DNA from: Agathobacter sp.
GTDB lineage: Bacteria; Bacillota; Clostridia; Lachnospirales; Lachnospiraceae
Reading direction: 5' to 3'
Assembly: GCA_017409825.1 (NCBI GenBank)
Contig: JAFQRZ010000015.1
Location: 1-64,000, forward strand
DNA: 64,000 bases
Part shown: piece by piece, positions 9,067-16,628 of the stretch
Layout: each line of letters begins with the position of its first letter
Numbering within the stretch: the stretch's first letter is position 1
Position numbers and translations under genes: made by a program
The notes under the pieces: generated by a model
Databases searched by the model: none
What the model was told of the DNA's origin: nothing
What the model saw: the letters and a program-made list of their open reading frames with translations, nothing else

Positions 9067-10037
9067 GAGACATCAAAGCTTGCGTCTCGAACAATTTTGT
9101 AAATGCTTTGAAACTTATTGGGCTCACTTTGATGCGCAGCAATAATAAGCCCTTGTAGTCGGGCCTTTGACTGGGCATCTTGTTGATTGTATTTGAAATG
9201 TTTCCATTCTTTAATTATATTTAAACTTAGAGAATTTCTGATTTTTAAGTTGCCATTAGAGGATATAATGGCACCGGTAATAAGCTTTGGATAATTTTTA
9301 GTGTAATATTTTACCTTATTGCGTGAAAGGCGGTATAAGTTTTTTGAGATAACTTTATATATTACTTCTTTCTGACTATGTGAAATTACATGTTGTGAAG
9401 AGAATGTGATATCATCAACATATACGGACATTATAAGGCTATTTTTGTCGCAAAATTCCTGCAAAGTATCAAACATTTTGTGGTTCACCAAATATGATAA
9501 TATTTGGCTTGCAGGCGAACCAGAGATTAAGTGATTTGATGTTTTGATTTTCTTAGAGATTAAAAATTCATTTACCGAGTCAGCGTCTTCAATATTGCAT
9601 TTTGATAAATCTACAGTCAATAAATTAGTTAAAATACAAGCAATATCAGGAGATGTTTTTAATGACTCTGTGAAAAAATTGTATACTGTGTTGCGTGAGA
9701 TACATGGGAAAAAAGATGATAAATCAATTTTGAATACATATTTATTACCGCTATGTAGTTTTGCGTTTTCGATGTATGATTTTCCCTTTACACCAGAAAA
9801 AATGTTTTCAGGAACAATGATTTTATTCAATTCATTTTTAATATGTCGCTGAATAATTTTTAGCTCTTCTGAAGGAACTTCAATTAAACGTGGCTTGGGA
9901 TTAGTCTGGATGTAAGGAGAGATGTGCTTAGAAACATATCGTTGCTGTAAGAATCGCTTGTCGTGAATATGTAATAAATTTAATAAATATTTCTTGGAAG
10001 TTTGCTTATATAGATTTGAGTTGATAGGGTTAATCAT
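9063..10037 (-). CDS. Retron-type reverse transcriptase
   Basis: A 324-residue reverse transcriptase of typical retron length. Retron hallmarks are visible: NAKLH at 91-95 (the NAxxH motif), the catalytic FKIDLSSFF with D105, the active site YVDD at 206-209, and ITG at 253-255 in place of the usual VTG. It lacks the maturase and endonuclease domains of group II introns. It would make msDNA from the structured RNA at 10355-10597 on the same strand. AGGAGGAATCC precedes the start. Order on the minus strand: promoter, structured RNA, small membrane protein, reverse transcriptase. The 3' end overlaps the DUF2971 gene tail. In retron defence the effector is usually an adjacent gene, here most likely the 63-aa membrane protein. 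Confidence 0.88.
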   Translation of the reverse strand: MINPINSNLYKQTSKKYLLNLLHIHDKRFLQQRYVSKHISPYIQTNPKPRLIEVPSEELKIIQRHIKNELNKIIVPENIFSGVKGKSYIENAKLHSGNKYVFKIDLSSFFPCISRNTVYNFFTESLKTSPDIACILTNLLTVDLSKCNIEDADSVNEFLISKKIKTSNHLISGSPASQILSYLVNHKMFDTLQEFCDKNSLIMSVYVDDITFSSQHVISHSQKEVIYKVISKNLYRLSRNKVKYYTKNYPKLITGAIISSNGNLKIRNSLSLNIIKEWKHFKYNQQDAQSKARLQGLIIAAHQSEPNKFQSIYKIVRDASFDVS

Positions 10038-10070
10038 GGATTCCTCCTATTTCAAATTAAATGCTGGTGT

Positions 10071-10262
10071 TTAGCAATCGCTTGCCATGCTGATTAAAAA
10101 ACGGATAATTTCAGCACGAACAGTAGGATCACAAATAGATACAACCAGTGTAAGAGAAATAATAGCGACAATGATGCAAATCAAGGATTTGCCATCGAGT
10201 GTAATGTTACTTAAAATGTTGACATTTACAGTAACGTTGGGTTTATCCGCCTTCTTTTTCAT
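10071..10262 (-). CDS. Small single-pass membrane protein of the retron operon
   Basis: A 63-residue protein with a lysine-rich polar N-terminus (MKKKADKPNVTVNV...), one clear membrane helix (LICIIVAIISLTLVVSI, about residues 30-46) and a short tail. The ATG at 10262 is chosen because AAGGAGG lies 8 bases upstream; an in-frame GTG three codons earlier overlaps that ribosome site. It sits between the predicted retron RNA and the reverse transcriptase, 33 bases before the latter, so it is a candidate toxic or membrane-acting effector, by analogy with retrons that carry membrane-protein effectors. No homology recognised. Confidence 0.75.
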   Translation of the reverse strand: MKKKADKPNVTVNVNILSNITLDGKSLICIIVAIISLTLVVSICDPTVRAEIIRFLISMASDC

Positions 10263-10354
10263 AGATATCACCTCCTTGTTATTATTGGCTCCATATAGGA
10301 GTCTCCCTAATCCTCAAATAACAAAGAGATTATTGTAGCGTATATCTATTATTC

Positions 10355-10597
10355 TTACACCAGCATATTTCTTCTCCCTATAAGCACCTATATACGTTTA
10401 TACCGCAAAACTTAGTACGTAGTAGTACTTAAGGCACCGCTTCATGGCAGACGCGATACTGACTTAGTACTGCTAGGGGATACGGGCGACATAGACTAGG
10501 ATATAGCCTTGCCCGCAAAAATGCACAATGAGTATTCGATGTGCACCATTCGTCTTAGACGAACCAAACGGGAGTAAATCTGCTATTTACACTGGTA
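10355..10597 (-). ncRNA. Predicted retron msr-msd RNA
   Basis: This non-coding stretch upstream of the retron genes is densely self-complementary. In minus-strand order it shows the candidate a1 segment (10592-10597, TACCAG), a hairpin TTCGTC-TAA-GACGAA (10549-10563), a hairpin TGCACA/TGTGCA (10522-10545), a CGGGC/GCCCG stem (10483-10515), a longer branched stem closed by TAGGGG (10474-10479) with CCCTAT (10376-10381) that contains an AGTACT-based hairpin (10424-10471), then a candidate a2 (10358-10363, CTGGTG). About 240 nt is normal for a retron RNA. The a1/a2 pair is short (5-6 bp) and the branching G and msd boundaries were not assigned. Confidence 0.72.
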
Positions 10598-10602
10598 CTA
10601 AT

Positions 10603-10631
10603 ATTATAACCTATTCAGGCAATAAAATCAA
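10603..10631 (-). promoter_or_regulatory. Promoter of the retron RNA/operon
   Basis: On the minus strand TTGATT (10626-10631) and TATAAT (10603-10608) are separated by exactly 17 bases, placing the transcript start around 10596, at the candidate a1 segment. Confidence 0.8.
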
Positions 10632-10783
10632 CAAGAAAAAAGAACACTTGTTCTTGCGAATAGAGAAAAAGTTTTCAATGATAAATGTGATATCTTCAAG
10701 GGAGTTTTATTGTACATATAAAAGGTGTATAATTACCTCATAAAAGCAAGCCAGTCAACCCATATTCCAATCTGGAGGTTACT

Positions 10784-13219
10784 ATGAGTATGAAGACTAA
10801 AATATCTAATGTAGATATGGATAATGAAAATTTGGATATAAAATATGAATTAATCCCTGATGATAGTTTTATGGGCTCACAGGAGTTTGACTTTGACAAA
10901 ACTATTTATGATTTAAATAGTCAAATTGAACTTTTATCAAGTCAAGCGGATACCTTGGATTATGTTGTCGCAATTGCAAGTGGTATTGCTTGTGGCCTGT
11001 TGGATATTCTTTGGGTTGGAGAGTTCGATTTGGCAAACGGGCGTAGTATTGTCAGTGATAAAGTAGATGCCTTCGTAAAAAAGACAGCAGAAATGTTAGA
11101 GGGTGAGAAATTTGATGATGTAAAATCCGCAGTGAAAGCTTTGGAGAAACGATTTCCGATTCCGAGTGATGGAAATACTCCTGATTTTGGTGGTGGATTA
11201 CAACACCATCTTAGAGACTTTGCGCATCATCCGACAATTGTGGGATTGGCATTCTCTTTATTGACACAGTTTACGGAGAAATCATACGGAACAGATGTTA
11301 ATGGGGTATTCCTTGTTGTTGATGTTCCGGAAAAGAGCAAGCCTTTCATTGGAAAAGATGTACCGCAAAAAATTTTAATGGGAACTATAACCTGGTTTTT
11401 TCATCTTGTAAGTGATGTTGCCGGGTCAAGCAGCACGGCGGGTGTTGCTGGTGGTACAGGAATTCCTGGACCAATCCTTGCATTAGCAAAGGAAATTTCA
11501 GCAATACCGTTTTTCAAGGATATAAAAGTCGACGGTGATATGTCCTTGTCACTCTTCCTTTCAAAGTTGTTTAACGGCACGCTTATGATGCAACGTGATG
11601 AAAACGGACAGATTATCAAGGAGTCTGTCATTAAATTTGACTTGCGCGGTGAACTTGGTGTTGCCGTGGAATTGTGTAAACAGGCTATTCCGGTAATTGC
11701 CAATGAGTGTATTGTACGTGCATTTTATTTTATAAGGCGTCTTGCAATGGCAATGAAAGAAAATAGTGTGAGTTGCATTGCAGACATGAAAAAGATTGAT
11801 TGGAATTCTGTTAAGCCGACCAACAATCCGACAATTGCACGTATGCTTACTGTTTCCACAGGAGTATTTACTGCTCTTGATATTGGTGAGGCAATCGCAA
11901 CACAAAAATATTGGGTATCCATTAATTATGTCGGTGTGGGAAGATTTGCGGTTGCTATCGGTTCTGATGTAAGCTGGGGACTTAAGGCTCGAAACGTTAA
12001 AAAGGTTCGAGATGTATATGAGAACATAAAGCAGCAGACATTCAGAAAAGCCGATGCAGATATCTATAAAAGAATAGGAGCAGACATGGATATACAGATG
12101 GATAAACTTGGTCTTTCGTTGGAACAGACAGAGATACTTTATAACCTTGAATATTACAAAACACTCAATGATATAGAGCGTACCAATATTCCTATAATCG
12201 GAGAAGGGATTAAAGAACTGAAAACTGCATGGCTTCAAGAATGGTCGAAGTTTATCTCTGATGGTTTTGAGAGTTTTACGCAGGTTTCCGGAGCAAAAAT
12301 GCATTGGTACAGTATGGATGAACTGCAGCAGTGCATTGCAGGACAAAATCCTAATGAAGCGTGGTATCGTTTGATTCTTCTTGAGGCAATGTTGTTTGAG
12401 CCTTATTATCCGCTTGGGATGGAGAAAGACAAGAAAGGTAATGATGTGCCATCCAAAAAGTACAAGCATCTGAGCAATCCGATTAATGGATTCAAAAAGG
12501 GCGAAGGTGACCATTTCCTAAACGAGCAATTCACAGGAAAATACTGCGAAAAAGAATATGTGAAACGACTGCGCAAGTCTTATGATAAGCGACTGAATGA
12601 GCTTAATGAGGTTCTTAAGACGGTGATTACGTCTCTGTCCATCACTGCGGTTATTGCAATAGTTACCGTTGCAACTGCAGGTGCCTTTGCGGGTCCAATT
12701 GCCGTGGCGTTGGTAGGCTCGAATTTTGCTGGGCTTAGTGGTGCTGCATTGACCAGCGCCTGCCTTGCATATCTTGGTGGCGGTGCTATAGCAGCAAGCG
12801 GTGCTGGAATGCTTGGCGGAACAATTGCTATCGTTGGCGGCGGAGCAGCACTTGGAATAGGTGTTGGCATCGGAGTCGGTGGTGCAGTTGGTTCGGCAGG
12901 ACTTTTAGGTAAGAAAAATACCATTATGCAATCGGCGAAATTGCTCACGTCTGTACGGGAAATTTTCCTCAATGATGAACATGATGTCGAGTTTTCTAAC
13001 AGCGTGTATGAGCAATATCTTCAGAATATTACTGAAATCGAAAAGGGTCTTGTGGAACTTAGATTAAAGAAAGATGTTGCAAAGGGCAAAGAGAAAAAAG
13101 CCATTGCAGAATCTATAAAAAAGGCTGAAGAATCTGTGGAGGCAATGAAAGTTGCCCGAAAGAGTATGCTTAAATACAATAGTTCCTTTGCAGAGGGACT
13201 ACAAGTAAATGAGAGCTAG
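10784..13219 (+). CDS. Large protein with C-terminal glycine-rich hydrophobic segment, unknown function
   Basis: An 811-residue protein I do not assign to a named family. Features seen: an N-terminal acidic region; a hydrophobic stretch DYVVAIASGIACGLLDILWV (about 63-82); a histidine-rich LQHHLRDFAHHP (about 145-156); several amphipathic or hydrophobic helices; and a long alanine/glycine-rich hydrophobic region at about 614-710 (e.g. GLSGAALTSACLAYLGGGA) resembling membrane-inserting hairpins of pore-forming proteins; then a lysine/glutamate-rich coiled-coil-like tail. CTGGAGG precedes the ATG, and a TATAAT lies near 10730. The Cro/C1-type regulator gene follows after 24 bases, probably the same operon. 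The position next to the retron promoter suggests an accessory or effector role, but this is inference only. Confidence 0.55.
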   Translation: MSMKTKISNVDMDNENLDIKYELIPDDSFMGSQEFDFDKTIYDLNSQIELLSSQADTLDYVVAIASGIACGLLDILWVGEFDLANGRSIVSDKVDAFVKKTAEMLEGEKFDDVKSAVKALEKRFPIPSDGNTPDFGGGLQHHLRDFAHHPTIVGLAFSLLTQFTEKSYGTDVNGVFLVVDVPEKSKPFIGKDVPQKILMGTITWFFHLVSDVAGSSSTAGVAGGTGIPGPILALAKEISAIPFFKDIKVDGDMSLSLFLSKLFNGTLMMQRDENGQIIKESVIKFDLRGELGVAVELCKQAIPVIANECIVRAFYFIRRLAMAMKENSVSCIADMKKIDWNSVKPTNNPTIARMLTVSTGVFTALDIGEAIATQKYWVSINYVGVGRFAVAIGSDVSWGLKARNVKKVRDVYENIKQQTFRKADADIYKRIGADMDIQMDKLGLSLEQTEILYNLEYYKTLNDIERTNIPIIGEGIKELKTAWLQEWSKFISDGFESFTQVSGAKMHWYSMDELQQCIAGQNPNEAWYRLILLEAMLFEPYYPLGMEKDKKGNDVPSKKYKHLSNPINGFKKGEGDHFLNEQFTGKYCEKEYVKRLRKSYDKRLNELNEVLKTVITSLSITAVIAIVTVATAGAFAGPIAVALVGSNFAGLSGAALTSACLAYLGGGAIAASGAGMLGGTIAIVGGGAALGIGVGIGVGGAVGSAGLLGKKNTIMQSAKLLTSVREIFLNDEHDVEFSNSVYEQYLQNITEIEKGLVELRLKKDVAKGKEKKAIAESIKKAEESVEAMKVARKSMLKYNSSFAEGLQVNES

Positions 13220-13243
13220 GGATAAGAAGAAAGGAAGTGTAAC

Positions 13244-13564
13244 ATGTTTCCAACAATCAACCTCAGAGAAACCGGAATCAATCTCCACAGAATCATGGAC
13301 AAGCGTGGGATTACTCCGAAGGACATAAAAGAATTTTTGAATCTTGGAAGTATACAAACAGTATATAATTGGTGCAATGGTCTAAATATGCCTACAGTTG
13401 ATAATCTGTATGCATTGAGCCAATTTCTTCAGGTGCCAATAGATGAAATTATTTGTGGAAATAGAAAAGCAATTGTGCCAGAGCCGGTTGTAATCATAGA
13501 AAATCCAAGAACCAGAAGATTGTATGCTTACTATAAACAACTAAATGGGATGATAGCTGCTTAA
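13244..13564 (+). CDS. Cro/C1-type (XRE) helix-turn-helix regulator
   Basis: A 106-residue protein whose residues 8-65 form an XRE helix-turn-helix. It reads NLHRIMDKRGITPKDIKEFL, then GSIQTVYNWCNGLNMPTVDN, with the IDEII ending common to the domain. A short C-terminal extension follows. AAAGGAAGTG precedes the ATG. It is probably co-transcribed with the 811-aa gene 24 bases upstream and could control that gene or neighbouring cassettes. A 12-bp hairpin follows its stop (13597-13639). Confidence 0.85.
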   Translation: MFPTINLRETGINLHRIMDKRGITPKDIKEFLNLGSIQTVYNWCNGLNMPTVDNLYALSQFLQVPIDEIICGNRKAIVPEPVVIIENPRTRRLYAYYKQLNGMIAA

Positions 13565-13596
13565 TAATTAAAGCACAACTGGAATGACAAAGTTCA

Positions 13597-13639
13597 AAAC
13601 CTCCTACAGAATGGAAATATAACATTTTGTAGGAGGTTT
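13597..13639 (+). promoter_or_regulatory. Hairpin that buries the ribosome site of the AAA+ ATPase gene
   Basis: AAACCTCCTACA (13597-13608) pairs perfectly with TGTAGGAGGTTT (13628-13639). The right arm contains the AGGAGG ribosome site of the gene starting at 13644, so folding would block translation, while the short following T-run could also let it act as a weak terminator. Either way it separates the regulator gene from the ATPase gene. Confidence 0.7.
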
Positions 13640-13643
13640 CTTT

Positions 13644-14729
13644 ATGCGAGTAATTAGGATTGGAGAAAGGTATTCTATTTCAACAGATGAGGTTGAAACG
13701 TATGATTTGTTGCCGGTAAAGACGTATGTGGTCATGTATAACGAAAAGGATGGTTTTTATTTGACGGAGCATACCAATATTGAGGTGTGCGAAAAGATCT
13801 ACGGTGTTCATGAGAGTAAGGTGAAAAAAGTTTTGCATGCATTTGAAAGGTTTCAAAGAAGTTTAGGAACTATTTTGAGCGGAGACAAAGGGATTGGAAA
13901 ATCAGTATTTGCAAAACTATTGTGTCAAAAGGCTTTGGAGCAGGGGTACCCGGTGCTGATTGTGGACGAGGCATATAGGGGAATAGCTCGTTTTATTGAG
14001 AAAGTAGAACAGGAATGTGTTGTCCTATTTGATGAGTTTGATAAGACATTTAAGTCGAATAAGGAAAATGATGAGCAGGCGAAGCTACTTAGTCTTTTTG
14101 ACGGAACTGCCGGTGGGAAGAAAATGTATATCGTAACATGTAATGAATTACGTGGATTGAATGATTACATAGTAAACAGGCCGGGCCGTTTTCATTATCA
14201 TTTCCGGTTTGAATATCCTACGGCAGAAGCTATTCGGGAATATCTGGAGGACAAATTGGAAAAACAATTCTATGGTGAGATTGAAAAGGTAATTGAATTT
14301 GCCGGACGCGTTAATTTGAATTATGACTGTTTGAGAGCTATCACATTTGAATTGAATCAAGGCAGTGCATTTGCTGAAGCAATTACTGAATTAAACATTT
14401 TGAATGTGGATTTGGAAGAGTATGATGTGTATCTGTATTTTGAAAACGGAGAAGTGTTCCATAGATATAATTATCGGACAAATCTATATGAAGAAAGAGG
14501 CTACGATTGGATCTCAATGCAAACAAAACAAGGGATTTCTACTATCGATGTAAAATTCGAAAAACATCATTTGCATTATGATATGGAAAAAGGAGCAGTT
14601 GTTATACCAGGTGATTTATTGTTATTGGATTATGATGACTATGAGGATGATATAAAGATAGAAAAGTCTGTGGCTAAATACTTAGCATTTGTTAAAAGTA
14701 AAAGAAATTCGGTTCATTATTTAGTGTAG
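13644..14729 (+). CDS. AAA+ family ATPase
   Basis: A 361-residue AAA+ ATPase. The Walker A motif is GDKGIGKS (about residues 79-86), Walker B is VVLFDEFDKT (about 126-135), a sensor-1-like YIVTCNE lies near 155, and an arginine-finger-like NRPGRFHYHF near 173. The N-terminal 70 residues and the last ~110 residues are unassigned and the tail is acidic. Such small AAA+ proteins often drive conformational change in a partner. The ORF6N gene begins 10 bases after the stop, so they are likely co-transcribed. Its ribosome site is inside a perfect 12-bp hairpin, suggesting tight translational control. Confidence 0.8.
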   Translation: MRVIRIGERYSISTDEVETYDLLPVKTYVVMYNEKDGFYLTEHTNIEVCEKIYGVHESKVKKVLHAFERFQRSLGTILSGDKGIGKSVFAKLLCQKALEQGYPVLIVDEAYRGIARFIEKVEQECVVLFDEFDKTFKSNKENDEQAKLLSLFDGTAGGKKMYIVTCNELRGLNDYIVNRPGRFHYHFRFEYPTAEAIREYLEDKLEKQFYGEIEKVIEFAGRVNLNYDCLRAITFELNQGSAFAEAITELNILNVDLEEYDVYLYFENGEVFHRYNYRTNLYEERGYDWISMQTKQGISTIDVKFEKHHLHYDMEKGAVVIPGDLLLLDYDDYEDDIKIEKSVAKYLAFVKSKRNSVHYLV

Positions 14730-14739
14730 GAGGAAAATC

Positions 14740-15723
14740 ATGGGTGAAAAGACAAAAGAATTGATTGTACAGGAAATTGATGAGGAATCGTATATCGATA
14801 CTAGCGAAGTGACAATTAAGAATTTAATATATGTGATTCGGGGACAACAGGCAATGCTGGATAGTGATTTGGCAATGTTATATCACGTGGAAACTTATAA
14901 TTTGAATAAGGCTATGAAACGTAATGTAGATAGATTTCCTGAAGACTTTTGTTTTCAATTAACAAAGGAAGAATACAAAAACTTGATATTCCAATCTGGA
15001 ATATCAAGTTTACGAGAAAGCGAGAATAAACATGGAGGTAGAAGAAAACTACCATATGTGTTTACTGAACAAGGAATAGCGATGTTATCAGCAGTTCTAC
15101 GAAGTGAGATTGCTGTAAAAGTAAGTGTTAAAATTATGCGGACTTTTGTTGAAATGCGACGCTTTATGGCCAACAATTCACTTGTCTTAAGTAGAATAAA
15201 TGAACTTGAAGTTAAGCAGCTTTCCTATCAAAAAGAAACAGATGACAAATTTGAGCAGGTTTTTCATTACATATCCGAACACGAGGAAGTAAGTCAAAAG
15301 ATATTTTTTGAAGGACAGATTTATGATGCCTTTAGCCTTTTGGCGGAATTAATTGCAAAGGCAAAAACGGAAATTGTCCTGATAGATAATTATGTGGATG
15401 TGGGAACGCTTAATATATTAGCGAAGAAACAAGAAAATGTAAAAGCACAGATATATACCGTGAAAAGGACAAAGTTATCGCCGACCGACATTAATAATTT
15501 TAATCAGCAGTATCCAGCCTTGAGTGTAAATTATACGGAAGAATTTCATGATAGATTCTTAATCGTAGATGGAAACTTGGCATATCACATTGGTGCGTCT
15601 CTTAAGGATGCAGGTAAAAAGTGTTTTGCGATTAATAGAATTGAGGACAGGGCAAATATATGTGATATTTTGAATCGGATAAAAAAGGCAGATAACGGAG
15701 GAACTGACGATGAAAGAGAATAA
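14740..15723 (+). CDS. ORF6N-domain protein with PLD-like C-terminal domain
   Basis: A 327-residue protein. Residues about 25-145 form an ORF6N domain (IYVIRGQQAMLDSDLAMLY, then GGRRKLPYVFTEQGIAMLS), a DNA-binding module of phage antirepressor-type proteins. After a coiled linker (about 147-185) comes a phospholipase-D-like fold (EIVLIDNYVD, then FHDRFLIVDGNLAYHIGAS) with an HDR variant in place of HxK. AGGAGG precedes the ATG. The coding DNA at 14980-15010, encoding NLIFQSGISS, is a 31-bp palindrome. It overlaps the next gene by 14 bases. Such proteins may act as DNA-binding regulators or nucleases; which one applies is unclear. Confidence 0.8.
   Translation: MGEKTKELIVQEIDEESYIDTSEVTIKNLIYVIRGQQAMLDSDLAMLYHVETYNLNKAMKRNVDRFPEDFCFQLTKEEYKNLIFQSGISSLRESENKHGGRRKLPYVFTEQGIAMLSAVLRSEIAVKVSVKIMRTFVEMRRFMANNSLVLSRINELEVKQLSYQKETDDKFEQVFHYISEHEEVSQKIFFEGQIYDAFSLLAELIAKAKTEIVLIDNYVDVGTLNILAKKQENVKAQIYTVKRTKLSPTDINNFNQQYPALSVNYTEEFHDRFLIVDGNLAYHIGASLKDAGKKCFAINRIEDRANICDILNRIKKADNGGTDDERE
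14980..15010 (+). repeat. 31-bp palindrome inside the ORF6N coding sequence
   Basis: The arms AACTTGATATTCCA and TGGAATATCAAGTT flank a 3-base centre (ATC). The reading frame through it gives NLIFQSGISS, just before the conserved GGRRKLPYVFTEQG. An equal-length palindrome with the same outer seven bases (AACTTGA/TCAAGTT) lies intergenically at 16583-16613. Confidence 0.85.
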
Positions 15724-16099
15724 AATCACCGCAATCACCAAAGAAAAGGAAGAAGTGCTAAAAGATGTATATAAGGATACATTAGAAATATTAGACGCAT
15801 ACGATCATCAAACACTGACTCGTCCGGAGGGGACATATTATGACGGGAATGAAACCATTGAAGAAGTGGCGGTAAGTATGATGTATGACATGATTAAGAA
15901 TCCGGTTTGGTATGATTGCAATAAGCAAATTGCTGCAATCAAGTTCTTACTGTTTTTGGAGTGGAACAATGCACTGTATGTTGATGGAGAAAAAAGAATC
16001 AGTGATACATTATTGGTTGCGCTTATCCTTATGATTGAGAAATCCAGGGAAGAGGATAAGGAAATGATAATTAGGACAGTGTTAAATTGTATATGTTAA
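15710..16099 (+). CDS. Degenerate Fic/Doc-like protein
   Basis: A 129-residue protein starting inside the ORF6N gene (14-base overlap, AGGAACTGACG upstream). The segment NPVWYDCNKQIAAIKFLLFLEWNNALY (about 63-89) lines up with the Fic/Doc core, in which HPFxDGNKRxAxxxFxxFL..N is normal. Here the catalytic His and the Gly are replaced (NPVWYDCNKQ), while Asn-Lys and the downstream FL..N pattern are kept. It would therefore probably lack AMP- or phospho-transfer activity and may be a binding partner of the ORF6N protein. The assignment is by pattern only. A palindrome overlaps the end of the gene. Confidence 0.55.
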   Translation: MKENKITAITKEKEEVLKDVYKDTLEILDAYDHQTLTRPEGTYYDGNETIEEVAVSMMYDMIKNPVWYDCNKQIAAIKFLLFLEWNNALYVDGEKRISDTLLVALILMIEKSREEDKEMIIRTVLNCIC

Positions 16100-16124
16100 T
16101 TGAGGTCATAATTTGTGACCCCAA
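16100..16124. repeat. Intergenic palindrome 1 related to ORF6N coding palindromes
   Basis: GGTCATAATTTGTGACC (16104-16120) is an imperfect inverted repeat flanked by TTG/CAA. Its complement reads, in frame, G-S-Q-I-M-T-S. It closely matches the palindrome at 16583-16613 and lies just upstream of the next gene's ribosome site. Confidence 0.7.
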
Positions 16125-16148
16125 GGGATGGAGTGACAGGAGGCACCG

Positions 16149-16580
16149 ATGAAGAAAAAGAAATTTGAACTGGAATGGTTCGTATATGTACATGGAGTTA
16201 ATTGCAATGGATTTCGGAAAATGAACATTTTTAATCATTTTAGATTTGAGGAAGATACTATAAAACATTTGAAGGAATGTTCGACAAAAGAGGAATTTGC
16301 AGAAAGAATTTCTCGTGAATTATTCTATTATTTTGGTTCAAAATGTGAGTATGAGCTGATAATTACAAGAAAGGATAACAAAATAACTCTATCACCATGG
16401 ATGGGAAATAAAGAGGAGATATTAGATGTTACGGATGATACGGATTTCGACTGGAATGGATTTTATGAGAAAATGGATCAAAGGTATAGAAAGTTTGTGG
16501 ATTCTATAAAGTTTGATGTAAATGATCAAGTACAGTATAGGTTTGAAAACTTTGTTGACTTTTGTTGGAATAGTAAATAG
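16149..16580 (+). CDS. Uncharacterised 143-residue protein
   Basis: Not recognised. It is aromatic- and lysine-rich (KKKKFELEWFVYVHG at the start) and predicted soluble, with a mix of short strands and helices and a C-terminal YRFENFVDFCWNSK. GACAGGAGGCACCG precedes the ATG. It is bracketed by two nearly identical palindromes (16100-16124 and 16583-16613), as if it were a small cassette. It is in a run of co-directional small genes (ORF6N, Fic-like, this protein, Cys-rich protein, phosphoesterase) that may form one transcript. Confidence 0.6.
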   Translation: MKKKKFELEWFVYVHGVNCNGFRKMNIFNHFRFEEDTIKHLKECSTKEEFAERISRELFYYFGSKCEYELIITRKDNKITLSPWMGNKEEILDVTDDTDFDWNGFYEKMDQRYRKFVDSIKFDVNDQVQYRFENFVDFCWNSK

Positions 16581-16582
16581 AA

Positions 16583-16613
16583 AACTTGAAGTCACAATTT
16601 GTGACCTCAAGTT
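16583..16613. repeat. Intergenic palindrome 2, sibling of the ORF6N coding palindrome
   Basis: The 15-base arms AACTTGAAGTCACAA / TTGTGACCTCAAGTT around one central base have a single mismatch. Total length is 31 bases, the same as the palindrome in the ORF6N gene, and the outer AACTTGA/TCAAGTT are identical. The complement reads L-R-S-Q-I-V-T-S-S, in register with L-I-F-Q-S-G-I-S-S of the ORF6N protein. Confidence 0.85.
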
Positions 16614-16628
16614 GGGAGGAGGAACAAA

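Larger units (their letters stand above)
10272..10783. other. Gene-free divergent region between retron and 811-aa protein
   Basis: It holds the retron RNA (10355-10597), its promoter, a 7-bp inverted repeat AAGAACA-CT-TGTTCTT (10640-10655) that could be an operator, and a TATAAT near 10730 for the rightward gene. A short leader hairpin (GGCTCCATATAGGAGTC, 10287-10303) precedes the ribosome site of the small membrane protein. No protein frame here is convincing. Confidence 0.6.

Noticed and set aside
9063-10037. Group II intron or diversity-generating retroelement
   Set aside because: The polymerase lacks maturase and endonuclease domains, has retron motifs, and no template/variable repeat pair or intron RNA ends were seen.
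11561-12514. Long antisense frame (317 codons) opposite the 811-aa protein gene
   Set aside because: No ribosome site, biased composition rich in Ile, Cys and His, and complete overlap with a well-supported gene on the other strand.
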